Of a DNA stretch of 64,000 bases, positions 44,008 through 51,672 are shown in pieces. The notes below the pieces were generated by a model, which did no database searches, was not told the DNA's origin, and saw only the letters and a list, made by a program, of their open reading frames with translations. Every line of letters begins with the position of its first letter. Within the stretch, counting starts at the first letter, position 1. This DNA is from Hahella sp. HN01 (lineage in GTDB: Bacteria; Pseudomonadota; Gammaproteobacteria; Pseudomonadales; Oleiphilaceae), in contig NZ_JAHMIN010000003.1 of the NCBI RefSeq assembly GCF_018986435.1, positions 170,043 through 234,042 of the forward strand. Reading direction: 5' to 3'. The position numbers and the translations under genes are program-made.

Positions 44008-44879
44008 TGTTGCTTTACAACCTGGCGCCGGGGCATCCGGTGGCTGAGAGACTCGCCGCCGCCCCCGGGATGGACGTCGGTAACTACCAAATGCGACAGT
44101 TTCCCGATGGCGAAACCTATATTCGCATCGAAGGGGAAACACCGAGAAAGGCGATTGTGTGCGCTGATCTTTCCAACCCGGATCAGAAAATTCTGCCCGT
44201 TTTGTTATTCGCCGCCACCCTGAGGGATCTGGGCGTGGAGCATATCACCCTGGTGGCGCCTTATCTGCCCTACATGCGTCAGGATATTCGCTTTCATCCC
44301 GGCGAGGGCGTGACCTCGCGCTATTTCGCCCGCATGATTTCCGCCCACTTTGATCGCCTGCTGACGATTGACCCTCATCTGCATCGTTATCACTCACTGG
44401 ACGATCTTTACACGATTCCCGCCCGCTCATTGGCGGCGGCGCCGGCGATTGCGGACTGGATTCGCACGCATCTGGACAAGCCGGTCATCGTCGGGCCGGA
44501 CAGCGAAAGCGATCAGTGGGTCAGCCATGTGGCGGAGTTGGCGGGGTGTGACCGTCTGGTGTTCAGCAAAACCCGCCTGGGCGACAAAGACGTCATTATC
44601 GACGCCACGAATGCGGAGAAGTACCGGGAGTATTCGCCGGTGATGGTGGACGATATCATTTCCACCGGGCGCACTATGATTGAAGCCGCTGCGGAACTGG
44701 TGGCGGCGGGTCTGCATCGCCCTGTCTGCATTGGCGTACACGCCGTGTTCGCGGACGACGCTTATCACGCGATCCAGGCGGCGCCTATCGAACGGACGGT
44801 CAGTTGTAATACCGTGATTCACGCCACCAATGGCATTGATGTTGGCGAACTGTTGTTGCAGGCGCTACAGGAGCGCTGA
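44007..44879 (+). CDS. prs: Divergent ribose-phosphate pyrophosphokinase (PRPP synthase)
   Basis: A 290-residue PRPP synthase-like enzyme, shorter than classical Prs (about 315). Present: FPDGETYIRI (residues 31-40), APYLPYMRQDIRFHPGEGVT (ATP loop, about 84-103), LLTIDPHLHRYHSL, and the PRPP-binding loop VMVDDIISTGRTMIEA (about 212-227). The segment VIVGPDSESDQWVSHVAEL replaces the classical VVSPDxGGxxRA, as in a divergent branch. The usual reaction is ribose 5-phosphate plus ATP to PRPP. A one-base overlap with the phosphorylase gene implies coupled translation and a shared pathway. Confidence 0.85.
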   Translation: MLLYNLAPGHPVAERLAAAPGMDVGNYQMRQFPDGETYIRIEGETPRKAIVCADLSNPDQKILPVLLFAATLRDLGVEHITLVAPYLPYMRQDIRFHPGEGVTSRYFARMISAHFDRLLTIDPHLHRYHSLDDLYTIPARSLAAAPAIADWIRTHLDKPVIVGPDSESDQWVSHVAELAGCDRLVFSKTRLGDKDVIIDATNAEKYREYSPVMVDDIISTGRTMIEAAAELVAAGLHRPVCIGVHAVFADDAYHAIQAAPIERTVSCNTVIHATNGIDVGELLLQALQER

Positions 44880-44893
44880 TCCGCCTGCGCTAG

Positions 44894-46837
44894 TCACATG
44901 CGGAAGCTGACGCCGTTGCCGCCGTTCATTTTTGCTTCGGCCAAAGCTTCCCGGGCGCGTTCCATCAAGTCCTGCGGCTCCCAGCCCTGGCTGGGAATGT
45001 CACTGGACAGGCCGATACTGATAGTGACGCTGAAGCGGGCTTCATCCACCTGTATCAAGGTGGCTTCCGTGCGTGAGCGAATCAGCTCCGCCAGTTGCAG
45101 GGCGCCCTCAGCGGAGCAATGCGCCAGCACCAGCACGTAACAATCCCCTTCATAGCGGAAAATGCTGTCTCCGGCGCGGCGCGCCATCGAACTGATCAAC
45201 TTGGCGATAACCTGCAGACAGGTGTCGGCGGCGAATTGCCCGAACTGCTGATTAACTCTCTGAAAGCGATCGATATCTATAAATACCAGTGACAGCGCGG
45301 AGATAGAGCGGGAGCAGCGGCTCCACTCCTGCATCAGCACGCGTTCAAAACTGGCCTTGTTCTTCAACTGGGTGAGCTGATCGAACGTGGCGATTTCATT
45401 GAGCTGCTCATGAGCGACAGACAGCTTTTTCATCGCCTCATTGAGTTCTTCCGTGCGGATGGCGACGCGGCGCTCCAACTCGTCGTTGGCTTGCTGCTGC
45501 GCCATCAGCATTGACTGCTCCGCCTCCCGGGCGCTGCGTTCGCGATGCAGCGCCAGCTCGCGCATGGAGATGTGGCGACGGCGTTCAATATTGATGCGTT
45601 GCGCCAAAGCCAGGGAGAAAATCATCACTTCCAGGCAGGCGCCTATCTGTGGCATGAATCCAATAATCGTCAGATTCGGAATCAGCCCGATTTTCTCCAG
45701 AGAAATAGCGATATTGCCAAACAGGAAGACAGCCCAGGCTAAGGTGAAGTAGGCGGCGGTGGGCTCGCGGCGCGACCATTGCAGAAGGCCGATGACCAGC
45801 CAGGTTATCGACACCACCCCGGTGGCCAGCACGGCTATTTTGATGCCGGTGGCGTAACTGGCGGAGAACGCAAGCGCACAGCAGACCAGACCGAAAAAGG
45901 CGCAACTGATGCCGATGTACGGCAGGACTCCCCCGCGCACGTTGAGATTGAGAAATCGATAGCCGAACAATGAAGCGAAGGTGACGCTACAGCCTATGAA
46001 AAATACCAGACTGATCTGATTCCATTGCGGCGAATGCGGCCAGATAAATTGAAACGGCGTGCCATGCAGCGCCAGTTGCACAATCGCGATGGACACAACA
46101 TAACCCACGTAATGGACGAAGGTCAGATCGCGGATAACGAATCCCAGGGCGAGATTGTAAGCGGCCATGGCCAGCATGATGCCGCTGAAGAGGAACTGGG
46201 CGGCGAGCTTCCACTGGTCCGCCTGTACAAAGGCGGTAGGAGACCAGAGATCCGCCGGTAATTCCAGCGCGCCCTGAGTGTCGATGCGGATATAAACCGT
46301 CGACTTGCTGTGCGGCTTGAATTTGAACGGGAAAATAAAGTTGCGGTGAAACACGGGGCGCTCGCTGAAATTGAGCGTGTCGCCGCTGTGATAGGCTTCG
46401 ACGATTTTTTCTTCTTCCGTCAGATAGACCTTGATGTCGTCCAACACCGGATAACTGATTTCCAGCCAGCGCTCCACGGGTTCGGCGCCGGCGTTGGTGA
46501 CGCTGAAGCGAAACCAGTGCGGCGATACATCGAGACCGAAGTTAGGATCGAAGCGGCTGTTTTGCCGCCATCCCATCGGGGCGGTTTTGCGCTCCAGAAT
46601 ATCCTGGATTTTAATTACCCCATGGGTTTCCGCCACCCACCAGAGATAAGGGGCGACCTCCAGACGTTCTTGGCGGGAAGTGAGTTGAATGGAGTTATAG
46701 GTCGAAGCAAAAGCCTGCGCGCACAGCAGGAATAATCCGCACATGGCTGCGCTGCGAAGAAGGGGTGAAGCCGCTCCATGCTGGCGGCGCTGGCGGGCGC
46801 ATTGAATAAGCCCCCGAAAAGAGCGTATAAAGTTCAC
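44894..46837 (-). CDS. 7TMR-DISM membrane protein with degenerate GGDEF domain
   Basis: A 647-residue inner-membrane sensor. A signal or anchor at about residues 30-45 is followed by a periplasmic 7TMR-DISMED2 beta domain (50-195), seven membrane spans (205-415), a coiled coil (420-480, MRELALHRERSAREAEQS) and a GGDEF-like domain (485-645, TFDQLTQLKNKASFERVL). The active-site loop, normally RxGGDEF, reads FRYEGDCYVLV, so key residues are changed and cyclase activity is doubtful. FIDIDRFQRVN and the C-terminal FSVTISIGLS are conserved. It may be a cyclic-di-GMP- or GTP-binding receptor. It is convergent with the PRPP synthase gene, 14 bases away. Confidence 0.85.
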   Translation of the reverse strand: MNFIRSFRGLIQCARQRRQHGAASPLLRSAAMCGLFLLCAQAFASTYNSIQLTSRQERLEVAPYLWWVAETHGVIKIQDILERKTAPMGWRQNSRFDPNFGLDVSPHWFRFSVTNAGAEPVERWLEISYPVLDDIKVYLTEEEKIVEAYHSGDTLNFSERPVFHRNFIFPFKFKPHSKSTVYIRIDTQGALELPADLWSPTAFVQADQWKLAAQFLFSGIMLAMAAYNLALGFVIRDLTFVHYVGYVVSIAIVQLALHGTPFQFIWPHSPQWNQISLVFFIGCSVTFASLFGYRFLNLNVRGGVLPYIGISCAFFGLVCCALAFSASYATGIKIAVLATGVVSITWLVIGLLQWSRREPTAAYFTLAWAVFLFGNIAISLEKIGLIPNLTIIGFMPQIGACLEVMIFSLALAQRINIERRRHISMRELALHRERSAREAEQSMLMAQQQANDELERRVAIRTEELNEAMKKLSVAHEQLNEIATFDQLTQLKNKASFERVLMQEWSRCSRSISALSLVFIDIDRFQRVNQQFGQFAADTCLQVIAKLISSMARRAGDSIFRYEGDCYVLVLAHCSAEGALQLAELIRSRTEATLIQVDEARFSVTISIGLSSDIPSQGWEPQDLMERAREALAEAKMNGGNGVSFRM

Positions 46838-46950
46838 GATTTTGAAAAGTTCCCGCGCTCGATGGGTATTGTTGTCATTGTTCTTACAATTTATAGCCGA
46901 TGTTATCGAATCCTGTAGAGCCGGAATACGGAAAGGGGAGACTTATCTTC

Positions 46951-47913
46951 ATGAAAGCTGTGATATTGGATGCCGAAAGTCTGGGCGCGGACGTCAGTCT
47001 GGACTCATTAAAAGAACATGTGACCACCTTTGACAGCTACGCGGCGACCACCCCGGAGCAAGTGGCTGAACGCATTGCCGGCAAGGATATCGTTATTGTC
47101 AACAAAGTGGTTTTGAATGAAGCGCACATGGTTGGCAGCCCTGAATTAAAGCTGATCGCCGTCACCGCCACTGGTGTGAACAACATAGACATGGCGGCGG
47201 CGAAGAAGCATGGCGTGGAAGTCAGGAATGTCGCTCATTATGGAACCGCCACCATTGTTCAACATGTGTTCTCCATGGTGCTGGCGCTGTCGAATAACCT
47301 GCTGCGCTACACTGCCGCGGTGGAGCGGGGAGATTGGGGGCGAGCCCGACAATTTTGTCTGATGGATTACCCTATTCGCGAGCTAAGCGGCAAAGTATTC
47401 GGCGTTGTCGGATACGGCGACCTGGGGCGGGCCGCCGGCGCGGTGGCGCAAGCCTTCGGCATGGAAGTCAAAGTCGGCGCCCGTCCGGGAACTGAGCCTG
47501 GCGTCAGGGATGGCGTGAAATATCTGCCGATGGCGGAACTGTTGTCTCAGTCGGATGTGCTCAGTCTTCACTGCCTGTTGTCCGAAGATACGCGCAATAT
47601 GATTGGCGCTGTGGAGTTGGCTTTGATGAAGTCTGACGCTCTGTTGATTAACACGGCTCGTGGCGGCCTGGTGGACGAGGCGGCGCTGGCGGATGCGCTG
47701 CGTAACGGTCGTCTTGGCGGCGCCGGGTTTGATGTGCTGACGGAAGAGCCGCCGGTTAATGGCAATCTATTATTGGCGCAGGATATTCCCAATCTGATTA
47801 TTACGCCGCATTGCGCCTGGGCCAGTCGGGAAGCGAGACAACGACTGGTGGATAAAACGGGAGACAATATTGCGGCATTCGCCCATCGTGAAGAACGGCA
47901 AGTGCGTTTATAG
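46951..47913 (+). CDS. D-2-hydroxyacid dehydrogenase
   Basis: A 320-residue NAD-dependent enzyme of the D-isomer-specific 2-hydroxyacid dehydrogenase family. The nucleotide loop VVGYGDLGRAAGAVAQAF lies near residue 150, followed by the substrate-binding Arg in LINTARGGLVDEAALADAL (about 235), the Glu in DVLTEEPP (about 265) and the catalytic His in ITPHCAWASREARQRL (about 290). Similar proteins are annotated as hydroxypyruvate/glycerate dehydrogenases; substrate not resolved. ATG at 46951 after GGGGAG, inside a longer frame from 46900. Confidence 0.88.
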   Translation: MKAVILDAESLGADVSLDSLKEHVTTFDSYAATTPEQVAERIAGKDIVIVNKVVLNEAHMVGSPELKLIAVTATGVNNIDMAAAKKHGVEVRNVAHYGTATIVQHVFSMVLALSNNLLRYTAAVERGDWGRARQFCLMDYPIRELSGKVFGVVGYGDLGRAAGAVAQAFGMEVKVGARPGTEPGVRDGVKYLPMAELLSQSDVLSLHCLLSEDTRNMIGAVELALMKSDALLINTARGGLVDEAALADALRNGRLGGAGFDVLTEEPPVNGNLLLAQDIPNLIITPHCAWASREARQRLVDKTGDNIAAFAHREERQVRL

Positions 47914-47940
47914 CAAGTAGAGATACAGCTCTGGAAGGAT

Positions 47941-47969
47941 ACGTCGCAGCTTTATAAAAGTTGCGACGT
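47941..47969. repeat. Strong 13-bp hairpin downstream of dehydrogenase
   Basis: ACGTCGCAGCTTT and AAAGTTGCGACGT pair over 13 positions (one G-T) around an ATA loop. It lies 28 bases after the dehydrogenase stop. No T-run on either strand, so transcription termination is plausible but not certain. Confidence 0.5.
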
Positions 47970-48092
47970 CAGAAATCGCCAGCGCATTCCGGGCTAGCGA
48001 CTTCAATCATTCTGATTAGCGGTAAATAGTACGTCCTTATTGTTATTACGCTGTTGCGCGACGCTTAGGGCCGGCAATATAACTGGCGTTAA

Positions 48093-48443
48093 TTATGCGA
48101 CCAGCCAGCTTTCAACTTTCTCTTTACCGAACTTTTGTTTCCACTCGTTCAGCAACTTGTGATTGCCGCCTCTGGTTTCAACAACTTCACCGGTTTTTGG
48201 GTTTTTATACACTTTTAAAGGACGGCTGCCACGACGCTTGTCTTGCTTCGGCGAAGTCTTTTCTTTGCCGTACATCTTCAATACATCGTCCAAGTTGACG
48301 TCGTATTTGGCCATCAGATCTTCAAGCTTCTTTTTAAACTCCAGCTCTTTCTTAAGGCCTTCGTCTTTTTCCAGGCTTTCGATCCTTTTTTGCAGCGCCT
48401 CAAGCTCAGCTTTTGCGGAATTATAAGCGTTTAGTTTTTTCAT
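48093..48443 (-). CDS. mvaT: MvaT family H-NS-like nucleoid protein
   Basis: A 116-residue xenogeneic silencer. The N-terminal 60 residues are a coiled coil for dimerisation (AELEALQKRIESLEKDEG); the C-terminal DNA-binding domain has the MvaT signature RPLKVYKNPKTGEVVETRGG followed by NHKLLNEWKQKFG and ESWLVA. MvaT proteins bind AT-rich DNA through the minor groove. AGAGGAGATAAG precedes the ATG. Likely transcribed alone, with an AT-rich region upstream that may be its autoregulatory site. Confidence 0.92.
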   Translation of the reverse strand: MKKLNAYNSAKAELEALQKRIESLEKDEGLKKELEFKKKLEDLMAKYDVNLDDVLKMYGKEKTSPKQDKRRGSRPLKVYKNPKTGEVVETRGGNHKLLNEWKQKFGKEKVESWLVA

Positions 48444-49127
48444 TCTTATCTCCTCTGGTTAATGCAACAACGGCGTTCTGGTTTTTATAGTCGTTAACAG
48501 TTTAAATTTCCAGAAAATTATAAGAAATATTATTATCGAATGTTAATAAGAGGCAAATAACTTTCGTCGTAAATATTAAAAGTACATGACCACTGTCTCA
48601 TTCTTTCGTCGCAAAGCGCTGCTGTCGGGGCTCTGATTTTCATGTTCAGGTGGTTTTAAATTAGAGTGATCTCTCTATTGTGGCGCTAAAAAAATCCAGG
48701 CGTGGCATTAGGTTAGAGGCGTCATTGTGTCGGATGATAGCGCAGGTGGCGAAGGACGGTGTGCGCAGATAATCTCTGAGATTTATATGGACTGTATTGT
48801 TGAGAGAAGCCTTCAGTGAGATTTCAAATTTATGTAGGGGCGTTGCAATACGCCATTTACACCGGGCGTCAGCTTACGTAGAAAAAGGCGAATTGGATTA
48901 ATCTATCCAAGTTGAAAACCGGAAAGCTTGTTTCCCCCAATATCTTGATCCTGAATCCAACCAGCATACCGCTGAAGACTGCTTCTGATATAGAAGGAAC
49001 CGTATATGTAGCAGAACTGGAGCTTGTAAAAAACGCAATACGGTAATGCTCAAGGAACCTCAGGCGTTCGCTGTTGGCCTGTGGTAAAGTTCCCATTTGA
49101 AGCAATTCGAGTTGAGATGGCGGATAT
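48444..49127. other. 684-bp region, AT-rich and with a possible gene remnant
   Basis: The first 150 bases upstream of mvaT are AT-rich. On the plus strand at about 48881-49042, one frame reads protein-like (NWINLSKLKTGKLVSPNILI ... GTVYVAELELVKNAIR, then a stop), but it lacks a start and is preceded by a stop, so it may be a decayed gene fragment. A minus frame covers the same bases. Confidence 0.4.
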
Positions 49128-49547
49128 ATGTGGCTGCAGAAAGAAATACGCTTGAAGCCCAGACAACGGGGATTTCATTTGATCACTGATGAAGTTACGC
49201 GAGAACTTCCAGAACTCAAGACATTCAGAGTTGGGATGATGCAGCTCTTTATAAAGCATACATCCGCGTCATTGACGATAAATGAAAATGCGGACCCAAC
49301 CGTTCGCCAGGACTTTGAAAGCTACTTCAATCACGCAGTTCCAGAAAATGAACCCTATTACCGTCATCTCGATGAAGGTTCCGATGATATGCCGGCTCAT
49401 CTTAAATCCAGCCTGTTGGGGTGCAGCGTTAGTTTGCCGATCACCGATGGACGTTTTAATCTCGGAACATGGCAAGGTATATATCTATGTGAACACCGTA
49501 ATCATGGCGGAGTGAGGAAAGTGGTGGCGACTATTTGGGGCGAATAG
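49128..49547 (+). CDS. YjbQ family protein (UPF0047)
   Basis: A 139-residue YjbQ protein, the usual length. Signatures: GMMQLFIKHTSASLTINENA (about residues 37-56), HLDEGSDDMPAHLKSSLLG, and LGTWQGIYLCEHRNHGG near the C-terminus. Some members complement thiamine-phosphate synthase defects; the true function is unknown. GGCGGAT upstream is a weak ribosome site. Confidence 0.92.
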   Translation: MWLQKEIRLKPRQRGFHLITDEVTRELPELKTFRVGMMQLFIKHTSASLTINENADPTVRQDFESYFNHAVPENEPYYRHLDEGSDDMPAHLKSSLLGCSVSLPITDGRFNLGTWQGIYLCEHRNHGGVRKVVATIWGE

Positions 49548-49612
49548 AGCGTAATAGACAATAGTCGCTCTATTAAGTGCGCCTGCTTTATATAACGGCC
49601 GTATCCTTCATG

Positions 49613-50518
49613 TCAGAAAGTCTGTGTCTCCGCTTTGGCTTTCACGAAATCAATGAAAGCCCTGATTCGCGTCGGCATCTGTAAACCATAGTTATGAACA
49701 ATCCATAGCGGAGCTTTCAATGTCATGCCTTCCGGCGTCAGGCGAGTCAGTCGTCCGCTTTTTAATTCCTCCTCAATAGCCAGCCTGGGCAGGCAGGCGA
49801 CGCCGAGTCCGGCCAGCGTCATCATGCGAATAGTGGGAACGCTGTCGCCGACCCGAGTGGAGCGGAAACGATAAGTCAGGTTCTGTTCTTTACCGACAAA
49901 GAATCTGCGCTCTACATTGACGCCCTCCCATTGATTGGCGATGTAGTCGAAATTTTGAAACTCCATTGACGCAATTGGAGGAGATATCCGTTGGCGTTGC
50001 ATATACGCCGGCGCGCAGCATAGCACTTGCTCCAGTTCGCCGATTTTTACGGCTCTGGCGCTGGAGTCGGGTAATTCGCCGACAGTCACTGACAAGTCGA
50101 TATATTTCTCGATCAGGTTGAGGCGCATATCGCTGGCCAGCAAATGGGGCTCGATGCGCGGATGGCGTTGCATGAACTCGCACATGGCGGGCCCAATTAA
50201 GTGAGTCATAAGAGTGTGGGGCGACGTAACGGTGATCACTCCCGCAAGGTCCGCGCTGGATTCGCGCACTTCTTCCTCGGCGAGGGACATCAGCTTTTTC
50301 ATTTCCAGGCAGCGTTGGTAGAAGCGCTTTCCCGCCTCCGTAAGAGACTGCCTGCGGGTGGTTCGGGTCAGTAGTTTGACGCCCAGATGTTGCTCCAATC
50401 CCAGCAGGTGGTGACTGATCACAGATTTTGAAACATCCAGTTGCTCAGCGGCTTTGGTGATGGAGCCGGATTCAACAATTTGAGCGAAGACCTGCATGCG
50501 GTGAAATTCTGTTTTCAT
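49613..50518 (-). CDS. LysR family transcriptional regulator
   Basis: A 301-residue LysR regulator. The N-terminal winged helix spans residues 1-60 (MKTEFHRMQVFAQIVESGSI, then TKAAEQLDVSKSVISHHLLG). The substrate-binding domain spans about 90-290 (DLAGVITVTSPHTLMTHLIG). It resembles the CrgA/PA2206-like branch. It is divergent from an ABM/Rid gene pair, with 117 bases between, which is probably its target. Confidence 0.92.
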   Translation of the reverse strand: MKTEFHRMQVFAQIVESGSITKAAEQLDVSKSVISHHLLGLEQHLGVKLLTRTTRRQSLTEAGKRFYQRCLEMKKLMSLAEEEVRESSADLAGVITVTSPHTLMTHLIGPAMCEFMQRHPRIEPHLLASDMRLNLIEKYIDLSVTVGELPDSSARAVKIGELEQVLCCAPAYMQRQRISPPIASMEFQNFDYIANQWEGVNVERRFFVGKEQNLTYRFRSTRVGDSVPTIRMMTLAGLGVACLPRLAIEEELKSGRLTRLTPEGMTLKAPLWIVHNYGLQMPTRIRAFIDFVKAKAETQTF

Positions 50519-50635
50519 GACTTAATTGTTCTTTTTTATAAGACTATCTTTGAAATATTAGTTTATTTATCGATTTTATAAAGTAATTAAACTTTTCTCC
50601 CAACCAGTGTGAGTGCATAAAACGAGGAGAAAAAA

Positions 50636-50926
50636 GTGGCGATATTAGTGCAGTTTGAATTGCGGCCGGCAGACGGAAATGCCCGGAAGGTAAAGGACTT
50701 CTTTGCAGAGATTCTTCCCGCCACGCGTACGTTTGCAGGTAATCTGTCCACGCATCTGTATGAAAAAGATCAGACTCAGACTACGTTGATTCTATTGGAG
50801 GAGTGGACGCACCCAGAACGTTTTGACGCCTACATTTTGTGGCGTAAGGACATCGGCGACTTTGGCCGTCTGAACGCCATGCTGACGGAATCCCCCGCCA
50901 TAACCATGCTGACGAGGGAAGTCTGA
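50636..50926 (+). CDS. Antibiotic biosynthesis monooxygenase (ABM) domain protein
   Basis: A 96-residue protein of the ABM/YgiN dimeric ferredoxin-like fold. Motifs: ILVQFELRPADGNARKVKDF and LYEKDQTQTTLILLEEWTHP. ABM proteins act as cofactor-independent monooxygenases or quinol/heme enzymes; reaction unknown here. Start GTG with GAGGAG upstream. It overlaps the following Rid gene by one base. Confidence 0.82.
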   Translation: MAILVQFELRPADGNARKVKDFFAEILPATRTFAGNLSTHLYEKDQTQTTLILLEEWTHPERFDAYILWRKDIGDFGRLNAMLTESPAITMLTREV

Positions 50927-51318
50927 TGAACATTATCTGGAGCCCGGATTCGGTTCCTCCTCCCGCCGCCAACTATCACCAGTGCGCAGTGGTTCCCCGA
51001 GGCTCGACGCATCTGCATATCGCGGGGCAGCTGGGCATTGACGCAAAGGGAGAGGTCCCTGAGAGCGCGGAGGAGCAGATTGTGTTGGCGTGGCGAAATC
51101 TGCGGGGTGTTTTGCAGGCCAACCACATGGATATGGAGGATCTGGTGAGCGTGAGACTCTACCTGATCCGCCGCGAGGACCTGGCGGACTATCAGAAGGC
51201 CAAGCAAAGACTGCCTTTCGATGTTGGCGGTTTACCGACCACCCTGTTGTTTGTGCAAGGGTTGTTCGATGAACGTTGGCGGGTGGAAATCGAAGCGGAG
51301 GCTGCGAAACAGTTTTAA
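50926..51318 (+). CDS. Rid/YjgF family protein, non-canonical
   Basis: A 130-residue Rid-family protein (HLHIAGQLGIDAKGEVPESA; NHMDMEDLVSVRLYLI; RVEIEAEA). Canonical RidA enamine deaminases have an Arg in a PxRSxV segment; here the equivalent reads LPTTLLFVQGLF, so the catalytic Arg seems absent. It may be a Rid relative with a different ligand. Overlaps the ABM gene by one base, hence co-translated. Confidence 0.82.
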   Translation: MNIIWSPDSVPPPAANYHQCAVVPRGSTHLHIAGQLGIDAKGEVPESAEEQIVLAWRNLRGVLQANHMDMEDLVSVRLYLIRREDLADYQKAKQRLPFDVGGLPTTLLFVQGLFDERWRVEIEAEAAKQF

Positions 51319-51672
51319 TCCGGCCGTTTCATCCGCAACTGTGATTTGAAAATTGGGCGCTACCAGAAAGCGCCCTTTTCCTGTTTTAGCCTGCGCCACA
51401 CAACCTTATCCCATCCCTATCACGTCGCGAACATCCTGGCATTGAAAGCAGGACATTTGGCGTACATACGAACCAGCTCATTGATATACAATGTTTTTAC
51501 CGGGCTTTTCCGACAAGCCTTTCAAGACGTCCATTTTTATGTCATACGTACGCCATGCAATGGCGAGCGGCGCCTGCATGGCGGCGTGCGCGGGGCGGCG
51601 GCTACAATTTGGAGAGAACAAACACAGGATGGCTGCTTTTGAACAACCTGATATGTCTGAATTCGGCGCAAA
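51319..51672. other. Intergenic region before the YihY gene
   Basis: Holds the Rid-gene terminator (51354-51377) and a 15-codon frame (ATG at 51629, MAAFEQPDMSEFGAK) whose stop overlaps the YihY start; the latter could be a leader peptide. Nothing else seen. Confidence 0.4.
51354..51377 (+). terminator. Intrinsic terminator of the ABM-Rid pair
   Basis: GGGCGCT, a 9-base region and AGCGCCC followed by TTTTCC, 35 bases after the Rid stop. Confidence 0.75.

Noticed and set aside
46900-46950. Longer N-terminus for the hydroxyacid dehydrogenase
   Set aside because: The extra 17 residues contain the ribosome site of the internal ATG and do not fit the family start.
48869-49105. 78-codon minus-strand frame
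   Set aside because: Low-complexity Ser/Phe-rich translation without ribosome site; the opposite strand reads at least as protein-like.
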